Positions 9,176-17,664 of a stretch of DNA of 64,000 nucleotides are shown here, piece after piece. The notes beneath the pieces were generated by a model, which had not been told where the DNA came from, made no database searches, and saw only the letters and a list, made by a program, of their open reading frames with translations. The stretch is from NCBI GenBank assembly GCA_003605085.1, contig QZKD01000031.1:1-64000 (forward strand), in the 5' to 3' direction. The position numbers and the translations under genes were made by a program. Numbering within the stretch: position 1 is the first letter of the stretch; each line of letters opens with the position of its first letter. The stretch comes from Acholeplasma sp. GTDB taxonomy: Bacteria > Bacillota_I > Bacilli_A > Acholeplasmatales > Acholeplasmataceae.

Positions 9176-11212
9176 ATGACGATACTCAAACGGTTAACCC
9201 TCATCTTCATCATCGCATCGTGTTTTGCTTTTTCATTACCAAGCCGTGCAGAAACGAGTATTTCGAATATTCCTTATAGCACCTGGACCATTGGATTTGA
9301 TGGTGGTTATGTACGAACAGCAAATGCCTATGAAGGGACATTCGTGTTAAATCGAGGTTTTTTATCTGCGAAAGACTTATTTATTCAAGGAGATACCGTC
9401 TATATTGCAGACACGGGTAACTCAAGGATTTACATGTATGATATGGAGACGACCACAGATAGTGAGATTACCCATGAACTCATCAAAGAACCTACAGGCA
9501 TTTTTGTGACTGAAGAAGGTCATATCTATGTGGCGGATGCGAATACAGATATGATTTTGGTCTTTGACGAAAACCATCAATTGATTCATCAATTTGGTCG
9601 ACCCACTGAACCCTTATTTGGCGAACAATCCATCTATGAACCAAGAAAAGTCGTCGTCGATCCAAGGGGAAACATCTATGTCGTCAGTGATGGTGGAGTC
9701 AATGGAATAACTCAACTTGATGCAGATGGTCGCTTTTTAGGATTTTTTGGTATTAATCGTGTTTTCATTACCTTAGAGCTGTTATTTCAACGTGCTTTAA
9801 TGAGTGATGAACAAAAAGAAATGTTTGCCCCACTTACACCAAGAGCCACCACAAACATCGCGATTGATCCACAAGGTTTAATTTACACCGTCATAAAAAA
9901 CGAATATACAACACCCTTAAAAAAATTAAATATTGAAGGTAACAACATTTTGGGAGGAACCACGATTCCTGATCCAAATTATGAAGATATCACGGTTGAT
10001 GCATATGGCAATATCTATACGGTGAGTCAAGCCTTTGATACACGAGGTATTATCGGTGTTCATGATAGTTTTGGAAATTTGATCTTTAAATTTGGAACTC
10101 AACAGCCCAACAGTCTTAGACTCGGTGAATTTGCCGGACCAACGGGGATTGCTGTGGATAAATATGGGGATATTTGGGTTTTGGATGGTCTTGGGAATAA
10201 CGTACAAGTCTTTTCAAAAACCGAATTTGCGACTTCAGTATTGACGGGTATCGAATTATATCGTATCGGTAAATACGAAGAAAGTGCCGTTTATTTTCAA
10301 GAAATTATTCGTCAAAACAGTTTGTTTGCTCTTGCCCATTCCAGATTAGGAAAATACTACGAGCGGAATGAAGATTTTGAGAATGCACTTCAAAGCTATC
10401 GGATCGCGAATAACAAAGAAGGGTATTCTGTCGCTTATTGGGAAGTTAGAGATGCTTGGATTAATCAAAATATAGTTTGGATGCTCTTCACGATCGGTGG
10501 ATTGGTCGTTTTTTGGAATGTATTTAAGCGGACACCCGCATTTGATACGTATCAAAAACAACAGTTAATCATCAAAGACAAGGTGAATGCATATCCCTTA
10601 ACCCAAGAGATTCGACTGATGCTTCATATGCTTAGACATCCCATAGATGCGATTTATGACATCAAGTTTAAACAAAAGATTCGTATGCGCACTGCAGCAT
10701 CCATGTATGTGATCTTTGTTCTGATCAATATACTTAGTGATTACTATGTGAAAGGGTATCTCTTTAGAAATAATATCGATGATATGGTATTTTTCTATGA
10801 AGTTCTTAAATGGTCCGTTCCTTTATTGCTCTTTGGATTAGGAAATTATCTTGTGAGCACACTCCAAAATGGTGAAGCGTTCTATAGAGATATTTTTATA
10901 GGATCTATTGTCGCACTATTACCTATCTTTTTGTTCAAAATTCCATTAGACTTCATCAGTAACTTTCTCACCTACAATGAAGCATTTCTTTATGATTTTG
11001 GTTATTTTATAATGTTGGGTTGGTCGGTCATTATGGTTTTGATTATGATCAAAGAAATCAACAATTTTAAATATGGTGAGCTCGTCGTCAATTTGCTATT
11101 AACCATCTTTATCATGATCATTATGATTGTTTTATATCTTATTATCAGTATTCTATCCTCACAACTCTTTGACTTCTTTATCAATCTCTTCCAGGAGGTG
11201 TTTTCGAGATGA
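9176..11212 (+). CDS. NHL-repeat / TPR / Yip1-domain membrane protein
   Basis: The 678-residue protein has an N-terminal signal peptide (cleavage likely after SRA). NHL-type beta-propeller repeats follow (about residues 60-345), each with phrases such as LFIQGDTVYIADTGNSRIYMYD and GIAVDKYGDIWVLDGLGNN. A TPR-like pair is seen at about 355-410 (YRIGKYEESAVYFQEII, LGKYYERNEDFENALQSY). A transmembrane helix and a C-terminal five-helix Yip1-like membrane domain (about 490-670) complete it. The propeller and TPR part would face outside. It is embedded in an ABC sugar operon and ends in a four-base ATGA overlap with the next gene. Its role is unknown. A scaffold or sensor for the importer is an inference. 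Confidence 0.75.
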   Translation: MTILKRLTLIFIIASCFAFSLPSRAETSISNIPYSTWTIGFDGGYVRTANAYEGTFVLNRGFLSAKDLFIQGDTVYIADTGNSRIYMYDMETTTDSEITHELIKEPTGIFVTEEGHIYVADANTDMILVFDENHQLIHQFGRPTEPLFGEQSIYEPRKVVVDPRGNIYVVSDGGVNGITQLDADGRFLGFFGINRVFITLELLFQRALMSDEQKEMFAPLTPRATTNIAIDPQGLIYTVIKNEYTTPLKKLNIEGNNILGGTTIPDPNYEDITVDAYGNIYTVSQAFDTRGIIGVHDSFGNLIFKFGTQQPNSLRLGEFAGPTGIAVDKYGDIWVLDGLGNNVQVFSKTEFATSVLTGIELYRIGKYEESAVYFQEIIRQNSLFALAHSRLGKYYERNEDFENALQSYRIANNKEGYSVAYWEVRDAWINQNIVWMLFTIGGLVVFWNVFKRTPAFDTYQKQQLIIKDKVNAYPLTQEIRLMLHMLRHPIDAIYDIKFKQKIRMRTAASMYVIFVLINILSDYYVKGYLFRNNIDDMVFFYEVLKWSVPLLLFGLGNYLVSTLQNGEAFYRDIFIGSIVALLPIFLFKIPLDFISNFLTYNEAFLYDFGYFIMLGWSVIMVLIMIKEINNFKYGELVVNLLLTIFIMIIMIVLYLIISILSSQLFDFFINLFQEVFSR

Positions 11213-13377
11213 AAAAACTCATACTTTTCGTTTTATTCACCAGTCTTCTTTTCATATCATTCTCGATGCAAGCTCAAGATGAAGATGATTATGATTTCTT
11301 GGATACAGGCATTACAACGCTTCTTGAATCCAATCTTTTCACCAGAGACGAAGATTATACCATTTATACCCAACCTGCCATGGTGATGACCAATTTTGTA
11401 CTCATCATGGAAAATGAGAACTATCAGGTTTATCTGAATCCAGATGGTCTAGCTTTAAGAGTCGTCGATGTATCCACAGGTTTTATTTGGGCTAGTGATA
11501 TCAATGACCTCGATGCCTATCCACTCACAGGTGGATGGTTGCGTCGGATTCGTTCCGCAATTACCATCGATTTTTTAAATGAAAGTAATATCGCTATTAC
11601 CTCATCGATATTGCAGCGAAGAGCAAGCGAAAATGCAATGACATCTTACCAGGTTAATGGCTTAGTAACAAGATTCTTTGTTGACTTTCATATCGAACAG
11701 ATTTCAATGGAATACACGGTTGAACTTTTAGATGATGCCATCATTATCCAAGTCGATCGCGATTCGATTGAAGAATATGGAGCATCGCGTTTGACATCGA
11801 TTACCCTTTATGAGTTTTTTGGTAGTGTTCATAGTGATGATGTTCCCGGTTACTTTTTCATCCCTTCAGGTAACGGAGCCCTGATTCGTTTTACCGCTAC
11901 ATCCACGATCAATAGTGTGTATCGTGCCCGCTTTTATTCACAAGATAAATATCGCAGTATCATTGATGGTGAATCCAATTTAAATTATCCCGTTTATGGT
12001 AGTGTGCATGGTGTAGATCAAAACGCACTGTTTTCTCATATCATAGAAGGAGCAGAGTTTGCAGAATATATATATAAACCCCCGACATATCAAACAGAAT
12101 TTCACAGTCAAAATGCCATCTTTTTAATGAGAGAAAATCATGTTCAACCGATTTCTGGTGGCGAAACACTCACCGTATATGAAGCTGAAATCAAAGATTA
12201 TAATCCAACGATTCAACATACATTCATCGAAGGACCTAACGCAAACTATATTGGATTTGCTAAAACCCTTAAGCGTTCAATGATAGAGTCAGGTATGCTT
12301 CAAAAATCGTTTGCACCTGATGAGGTATCCATGCATATGGATGTATTCATGAAAGATTATGAACAAGGCTTAATCTTTAAAAATCCTTATGTGATGACCT
12401 CAGTTACAGATTTGCTTTCGATTCATCATGACTTAGCTGAAGAAGGCATTTCCTCCATTCAATATACATTAAGAGGGTATAATCGAGGCGGCTATTCCGA
12501 TCGGAGTATGGATAATCTCAAATTTGATCGCAGTCTTGGAGACATGGACAATCTTGATGATCTCGATATCGAATTTTATTATGACCCCACAGTGCAATAC
12601 AGCTATCAAAGTTTACCACCCAAAGACACCCTTCAAATGGTGAATAAGAATTACTATGTATCATCTGTCAATCGTGGAGACTATTATCGTTTCATGATGG
12701 ATATTGGGGCTATTTTTAATATCTATGACACCGCGTATGCTACCCTAACAAAACATGGGGGTATCGCGATCGATGGATTATCAAACGAACTTAATTCGAA
12801 TGAATCATTCTCCAGAACAGACGTAAAAAATTACTATGAAGAATTATTTAGTGATCGTGTGAGTATGTACCGTCCTGCATATTTTAATATCGGACATACT
12901 TCACAATACTACATGAGTTCTCTTTATCACAACCGTTCAAGATTTTTCACAGATAGTGTTCCCTTTGAACAAATCCTTTTGTCGGGTTATCTTCCCGTTT
13001 ACTCGCAATTTTTGAACTTTACATCCAACATCAATGTCGATTTACTCAAGACGATTGAGTTTGGTATCTTACCATCCTTCTTGATCACTGCCCAACCTTC
13101 CTATCTATTAAGTGATACGATGAGTAGTGATTTTTATGCAACGTATTATGACAATCTAAGAGTATATATTCTTCGTGCATATCGTGAATCCTATGATGCT
13201 TTAAACTTAGTCATCGGACATGAAATCATCGATAGAGAAGTTCTCTCAACAGGTGTGGTACGTGTCGATTATGACAACGGATATTCTATTTATGTCAACT
13301 ATACACAAGACATCTTTACATCAGGTAGTATAACGATCGAGCCTTTTGATTATCTAGTAAGTGAGGTGATCGTATGA
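11209..13377 (+). CDS. Exported DUF5696-like protein
   Basis: The 722-residue product has a signal peptide (MKKLILFVLFTSLLFISF, then SMQAQ) and no further membrane segment. The N-terminal half is beta-rich and has the YQVYLNPDGLALRVVDVSTG region. The C-terminal half alternates helices and strands in a barrel-like way (GGIAIDGLSNELNSN, YRPAYFNIGHTSQYYMSS, GILPSFLITAQPSY). This pattern resembles DUF5696 proteins found next to sugar ABC genes. A glycan-acting surface enzyme is possible but no catalytic motif can be assigned. It overlaps its neighbours on both sides by four bases, so translation is coupled. Confidence 0.6.
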   Translation: MKKLILFVLFTSLLFISFSMQAQDEDDYDFLDTGITTLLESNLFTRDEDYTIYTQPAMVMTNFVLIMENENYQVYLNPDGLALRVVDVSTGFIWASDINDLDAYPLTGGWLRRIRSAITIDFLNESNIAITSSILQRRASENAMTSYQVNGLVTRFFVDFHIEQISMEYTVELLDDAIIIQVDRDSIEEYGASRLTSITLYEFFGSVHSDDVPGYFFIPSGNGALIRFTATSTINSVYRARFYSQDKYRSIIDGESNLNYPVYGSVHGVDQNALFSHIIEGAEFAEYIYKPPTYQTEFHSQNAIFLMRENHVQPISGGETLTVYEAEIKDYNPTIQHTFIEGPNANYIGFAKTLKRSMIESGMLQKSFAPDEVSMHMDVFMKDYEQGLIFKNPYVMTSVTDLLSIHHDLAEEGISSIQYTLRGYNRGGYSDRSMDNLKFDRSLGDMDNLDDLDIEFYYDPTVQYSYQSLPPKDTLQMVNKNYYVSSVNRGDYYRFMMDIGAIFNIYDTAYATLTKHGGIAIDGLSNELNSNESFSRTDVKNYYEELFSDRVSMYRPAYFNIGHTSQYYMSSLYHNRSRFFTDSVPFEQILLSGYLPVYSQFLNFTSNINVDLLKTIEFGILPSFLITAQPSYLLSDTMSSDFYATYYDNLRVYILRAYRESYDALNLVIGHEIIDREVLSTGVVRVDYDNGYSIYVNYTQDIFTSGSITIEPFDYLVSEVIV

Positions 13378-15248
13378 AGAAGTGGAAGATCACCTATAAA
13401 CAGCGAGAAGCTTTATTAGGATATTTGTTTATTGGTCTATGGATTATTGGATTTGGTGTTTTTGCCTTATACCCTATAATCTACTCATTCTTTTTGAGTC
13501 TTAACCATGTCACCATACCCACAACTGGAATCAATCTTGAGTTTATCGGATTCGAAAATTACAGACACGCTTTTGCTATCGATCGCATCATGGTTTTAGA
13601 ACTCGGGAATTTTGTGCAAGATTCCATCTTGATGATGGTCATTATCAATGTTTTCGCGATGATTTTCGCGATGATATTGAACATGAATATTAAATTTAAG
13701 GGTTTCTTTAGAACCATTTTCTTCCTTCCTGTGGTCATCGTGTCAGGTCCTGTGATGCAAGAATTACTGAACAATGAAGCCATCATTTTACCCGGTATTA
13801 CCAATTATCAAGTCATTCAAATCTTCACTGCTATTTTTGGACAAGGTTTTGGTGAGTTAATTGTCGATGTCTTTAGTAATTTAATCTACATGTTTTGGTT
13901 TTCCGGTGTCCAAATTATTGTCTATTTAGTCATGTTACAAAAAATGAACAAGGAAGTTTATGAAGCATCTGAAATCGATGGTGCAAGTCCTTGGGAACAA
14001 TTTTGGAAAGTGACATTACCCTTTTTGAAGCCCATTATTTTAATCAACATGATTTACACACTGGTCATGCTTGCTGGATTTTCGAACAATCCTATCATTA
14101 TTCTGATCAAAGACTATATGTTTAGAACCGGTGAAGTGGGTAATGGTTTTGGTTTCAGTGCAGCACTTGTATGGATCTATTTCGTTGCGATTGCACTGAT
14201 CGTGATCATCCTATTTGCCTTATTTTCAGCTAGAGGTAAGCTTCATTTTGTGCGAAATAGTGATCACTATGTCTTCGACATGCTTCGCTATAAAGAAAAA
14301 CCATCACTGTTTGCTAAATATCCCAAAGTCATGCATTATCGCAGAAAACTAATCGGAAGAAAAGGCACGGATGGCTGGATCTTTAAAGCGTTCACGTATG
14401 TGCTCATTGCATCGGTTGGTTTTACTTTCCTCTATCCCTTTATCTTCTTATCATTAAAGAGTCTACAATCACCATTTGACTTAATCGATAGTAGTGTCGG
14501 ACTCATTCCAACAACACTCTATCTAGATAACTATGTCAAAGCGTTTGCTACATTAGGATTTTTTAACTCACTTCAGGAAAGTGTAACAATTTCATTTTTA
14601 CCAGCACTTGCTCAAGTCGTAAGCACAGCATTGATTGGGTATGGCCTAGCAAGATTTGAATTCCCTCTGAAGAAGACCATTATCGTCCTCATTTTGATTA
14701 CATTCATCATCCCTGCCCCTGTATTGATGATTCCCACCTATCTTATGTATCGAGATTTAGGTATTTTAGGTAATCTGGGCTCATTTGTTTATCCTGCACT
14801 CTTTGGACAAGGAATAAAGAGTACGATCTTTATCATGATTTTCTATCAATTCTTTAATACCATCCCTAAAGTGCTTGATGAAGCAGCAAGAGTGGATGGT
14901 GCAGGTCCCATTCGTGTCTTTCTAAAGGTTAGCCTACCCTTAGCAATTCCAGCCGTGGTTGTTGTTTTCCTGTTCAGCTTCGTTTGGTATTGGAATGAAA
15001 CCTATCTGACAGGTCTTTATATGCCTGAGGCACGCACACTGCCATTGCAACTTTCACGATTTGCCGACTCATTTAGACAACGTTTTGGCAACCCCGATCC
15101 CAACTCCGATGGATTTGTGGATCGTCTAAATGAAGCGATTTATATGGCTGGGACACTGATAAGTATTGTCCCCTTGTTACTACTATATTTTGGTTTACAA
15201 AAATGGTTCGTCGAAAGCGTCGATCGATCCGGAATCACAGGAGAATAG
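13374..15248 (+). CDS. Fused MalF-MalG sugar ABC permease
   Basis: One 624-residue reading frame holds two complete permease domains. The first (residues 1 to about 285) has the EAA loop EASEIDGASPWEQFWKVTLP near residue 195. The second (about 340-624) has EAARVDGAGPIRVFLKVSLP near residue 502. A basic cytoplasmic linker (about 285-340, with MLRYKEKPSLFAKYP) joins them. About twelve membrane segments are expected. Such half-transporters are nearly always separate proteins, so the fusion fixes the heterodimer stoichiometry. No frameshift or stop separates the parts. It overlaps the previous gene by four bases and is followed after three bases by the lipoprotein hydrolase. It is a second membrane channel beside the pair at 7.3-9.2 kb. 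Confidence 0.9.
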   Translation: MKKWKITYKQREALLGYLFIGLWIIGFGVFALYPIIYSFFLSLNHVTIPTTGINLEFIGFENYRHAFAIDRIMVLELGNFVQDSILMMVIINVFAMIFAMILNMNIKFKGFFRTIFFLPVVIVSGPVMQELLNNEAIILPGITNYQVIQIFTAIFGQGFGELIVDVFSNLIYMFWFSGVQIIVYLVMLQKMNKEVYEASEIDGASPWEQFWKVTLPFLKPIILINMIYTLVMLAGFSNNPIIILIKDYMFRTGEVGNGFGFSAALVWIYFVAIALIVIILFALFSARGKLHFVRNSDHYVFDMLRYKEKPSLFAKYPKVMHYRRKLIGRKGTDGWIFKAFTYVLIASVGFTFLYPFIFLSLKSLQSPFDLIDSSVGLIPTTLYLDNYVKAFATLGFFNSLQESVTISFLPALAQVVSTALIGYGLARFEFPLKKTIIVLILITFIIPAPVLMIPTYLMYRDLGILGNLGSFVYPALFGQGIKSTIFIMIFYQFFNTIPKVLDEAARVDGAGPIRVFLKVSLPLAIPAVVVVFLFSFVWYWNETYLTGLYMPEARTLPLQLSRFADSFRQRFGNPDPNSDGFVDRLNEAIYMAGTLISIVPLLLLYFGLQKWFVESVDRSGITGE

Positions 15249-15251
15249 TCT

Positions 15252-16571
15252 ATGAAGAAATTAATCATTATCTTATTAACCTTGTGGGTACTCTTTGGTT
15301 GCACTGAAGTAGAAGAACCTACACCAACACCACCCAGAGAATATGATGCAGCTGAATTATTGATGCTTGAAGAAATGGAAAATAGTTTCAACTTCTTTTG
15401 GGAACAAGCGAACACGGATGAAGAAAGTGGTGGTTATGGGTTGATCAATGACCGGTATCCATCCAATGTGTCATTGTCCTCAATCGCATCCGTTGGCTTT
15501 GGTTTAGCAGGTATTCCCATCGGCATCGAATATGAATGGATTACGTATGATGCAGGCTTTGAACGCGCTGAAAAAACATTAGATACATTTTTAGCGATGG
15601 ATCATTATCAAGGTTTCTTCTATCATTTTTTGAATAAACAAACCGGAGAGCGTGCTGGCACGAGCGAAGTGTCAATTATTGATACCGCATTATTTATTGC
15701 GGGTGCCTTGACAGCAGGGGAATACTTTGGTGGGGATGTCAAAGAAAAAGCAGAAGATCTTTACGAACGAATTGACTGGACATGGTATTTAGATCCCTCA
15801 CGCAATATGTTTTACATGGGTTACCAACCCGGAGGTGGATTTGCTGGCCATTGGGATTTTTATGGTGAACAACTCATTTTATATGTTCTTGGTGCAGGTG
15901 CACCAAATGAAGCCTATCGCACAGATCAGAGCGTGTATAACACGTTTATTCGCAGACAAGCAAGCTATGGTGGTGGGGAAACATTTATTTCCAGTTGGTT
16001 TGGTAGTCTTTTCACCTATCAATATTCTCATGCGTTTATCGACTTTAGAAATCGTGAAGATGCACAAGGCGTCAATTGGTTTGAAAATAGCATCAATGCA
16101 ACGATTGCAAACCGAAAATACGCCATCGATAGCCATGACACCTTCCAAACATTTACCGCCAATTCTTGGGGAATGACAGCATCTGATGGTCCACGCGGAT
16201 ATAATGGGTATTACGGATCTAAACCATCAGGGTACACCGATGATGCGCATCGCAATGATGGAACCATCGCTCCAGCTGGTGCACTTGGTAGTGTTGTTTT
16301 TACCCCAGATCTTGTCAAAGGTGCCATCCAGTATTTTGAAACTATTGGTGGACTGAAAGGTGAATATGGGTATAAAGATGCCTACAATTTTGATCAAACG
16401 ACACCATGGATTGCAGGGGATATCATCGGCATCGATAAAGGGATTACCCTGCTCATGATTGGCAATTATTTTGATGACATCATCTGGGAACAATTCATGA
16501 AAAATGAATATGTCAATTTAGGACTTGAAAGAATTGGGATTCTCCCGGTTGAATCAAGTGAAACAAACTAA
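15252..16571 (+). CDS. Surface lipoprotein glycoside hydrolase, glycoamylase fold (PF10091, GH144-like)
   Basis: The 439-residue protein has a lipoprotein signal ending in LFGC (Cys17), then the alpha/alpha-barrel glycoamylase family. Visible family motifs are SFNFFWEQAN, GGYGLINDRYP, SIIDTALFIAGAL, GHWDFYGEQLILYVLG, FTYQYSHAFIDFR, WGMTASDGPRGY and GALGSVVFTPDLV. Characterised relatives (GH144) are endo-beta-1,2-glucanases. Here the enzyme would cut glucan at the cell surface into oligosaccharides for the binding proteins encoded upstream. It is the last gene of the operon. A shorter paralogue without a signal is encoded at 20.0-21.3 kb. The beta-1,2 specificity is inferred from context. Confidence 0.82.
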   Translation: MKKLIIILLTLWVLFGCTEVEEPTPTPPREYDAAELLMLEEMENSFNFFWEQANTDEESGGYGLINDRYPSNVSLSSIASVGFGLAGIPIGIEYEWITYDAGFERAEKTLDTFLAMDHYQGFFYHFLNKQTGERAGTSEVSIIDTALFIAGALTAGEYFGGDVKEKAEDLYERIDWTWYLDPSRNMFYMGYQPGGGFAGHWDFYGEQLILYVLGAGAPNEAYRTDQSVYNTFIRRQASYGGGETFISSWFGSLFTYQYSHAFIDFRNREDAQGVNWFENSINATIANRKYAIDSHDTFQTFTANSWGMTASDGPRGYNGYYGSKPSGYTDDAHRNDGTIAPAGALGSVVFTPDLVKGAIQYFETIGGLKGEYGYKDAYNFDQTTPWIAGDIIGIDKGITLLMIGNYFDDIIWEQFMKNEYVNLGLERIGILPVESSETN

Positions 16572-16580
16572 AAAATTTTT

Positions 16581-16647
16581 TAATTATGTTCATTTCACTG
16601 AAACATCTTGAAACATGAAGAAAACTATGCGATGATGAACATAGTTA
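16581..16647. promoter_or_regulatory. Control region of the first LacI gene
   Basis: A 13-base inverted repeat with one mismatch has arms at 16581-16593 (TAATTATGTTCAT) and 16635-16647 (ATGAACATAGTTA). Between them are two direct TGAAACAT copies at 16599-16606 and 16609-16616, ten bases apart. These resemble half-sites of the GAAACGTTTC operator. Autoregulation is plausible. Confidence 0.45.
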
Positions 16648-16663
16648 TAAGGAGTGTGTTGGT

Positions 16664-17617
16664 ATGGTTACCATTAAAGACGTAGCAAAAGCATCAGGAT
16701 ATTCGATTTCTACCGTATCTTATGCATTAAATGACACAGGAAACATTCCTCAAAAGACCAAAGATAAAATATGGAATATCGCAAATAAACTTAAATACTA
16801 TCCCAATGCGGCTGCTAGAAATTTAAAAAACCGGAAAACGATGAACATTGGCTTTTTCGTCTCGGGTTTCAGTGGACCTGTCTATCATAAAATATATGAT
16901 GGTATTGCTCAAGGACTTGAGGGAAGTGATTATAATTTAATTGTTTCGTTTTCTAAGAATGCGAAAAAAATGATCACGGAACGTCAGATTGATGCAGCCA
17001 TCATTTTATGTCCTGCTGTTGAAGATAAAGTGATTAAAATCGCACAAAATCTTGGGATGCCAACCATATTGCTTGATCGCGATCATCCAGGCGGGAATCA
17101 TGTATACACCAATGTCCTCAACTCCTATGAAGGAGCGAAGATTGCAACTCAGCATCTGATTAACCATGGAAGGAAAAAGATCGCGTATCTATCGGGTATT
17201 TTAGGTAGTCATGAAGATATGCAACGGTTTCAGGGCTATATCGAAGTGATCGAAGCCTATGGTATGAATCAAATGGTATTTTTCGGTGATTTTACCGAAA
17301 AAAGTGGTCTTGAGATCATTCAAAAATTAGATGGAAATATTCCTTTTGATGGTATATTTTGCGCAAATGATGAAATGGCGATTGGACTTATTAAAGGACT
17401 TCAAGCGATAGGAAAAAAAATACCAGAAGACATCAGTGTGATCGGTTTTGATGATGTTGACGTCTCTCAATATATCTGTGGTGGATTATCCACCATCAGT
17501 ATTAATTATGAGTCTTGGGGAATCTCGGTCGCAAAAGACATGGTGTCCATCCTGTCGGGAAAAGAAGTTGAAAAAGAACAAATTGTTCCTGTACGACTCG
17601 TTCCAAGAAATACATAG
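16664..17617 (+). CDS. LacI/GalR-family transcriptional regulator (first copy)
   Basis: The 317-residue protein has an N-terminal helix-turn-helix (TIKDVAKASGYSISTVSYAL), the hinge-helix region NAAARNLKNRKT and a periplasmic-binding-protein-like effector domain with FCANDEMAIGLIKGL and SVIGFDDVDVSQY. Such proteins bind CG-centred palindromes and release them on binding a sugar. AAGGAG lies nine bases upstream of the ATG. It stands alone between the transport operon and the convergent GH35 gene, with its own control region. It is the natural candidate for the GAAACGTTTC operators, but the second LacI gene is equally possible. Confidence 0.92.
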   Translation: MVTIKDVAKASGYSISTVSYALNDTGNIPQKTKDKIWNIANKLKYYPNAAARNLKNRKTMNIGFFVSGFSGPVYHKIYDGIAQGLEGSDYNLIVSFSKNAKKMITERQIDAAIILCPAVEDKVIKIAQNLGMPTILLDRDHPGGNHVYTNVLNSYEGAKIATQHLINHGRKKIAYLSGILGSHEDMQRFQGYIEVIEAYGMNQMVFFGDFTEKSGLEIIQKLDGNIPFDGIFCANDEMAIGLIKGLQAIGKKIPEDISVIGFDDVDVSQYICGGLSTISINYESWGISVAKDMVSILSGKEVEKEQIVPVRLVPRNT

Positions 17618-17641
17618 AGGTTATCATAACCTCTTTTTTTT
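17617..17641 (+). terminator. Terminator of the first LacI gene
   Basis: GAGGTTAT and its complement ATAACCTC form a hairpin at 17617-17633 followed by a T-run. The first stem base is the last base of the TAG stop codon. Confidence 0.85.
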
Positions 17642-17643
17642 AT

Positions 17644-17664
17644 AAAAAAAGTGCCTTTCGGCAC
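17644..17664 (-). terminator. Terminator of the GH35 gene
   Basis: Read on the minus strand, GTGCCGAAAGGCAC (17664-17651) is followed by a run of seven T. The final base of the GH35 stop codon is within the stem. Confidence 0.85.

Noticed and set aside
16570-16582. A/T-only inverted repeat after the transport operon as a terminator
   Set aside because: The stem consists of A and T only and would be too weak; termination of that operon remains unexplained.
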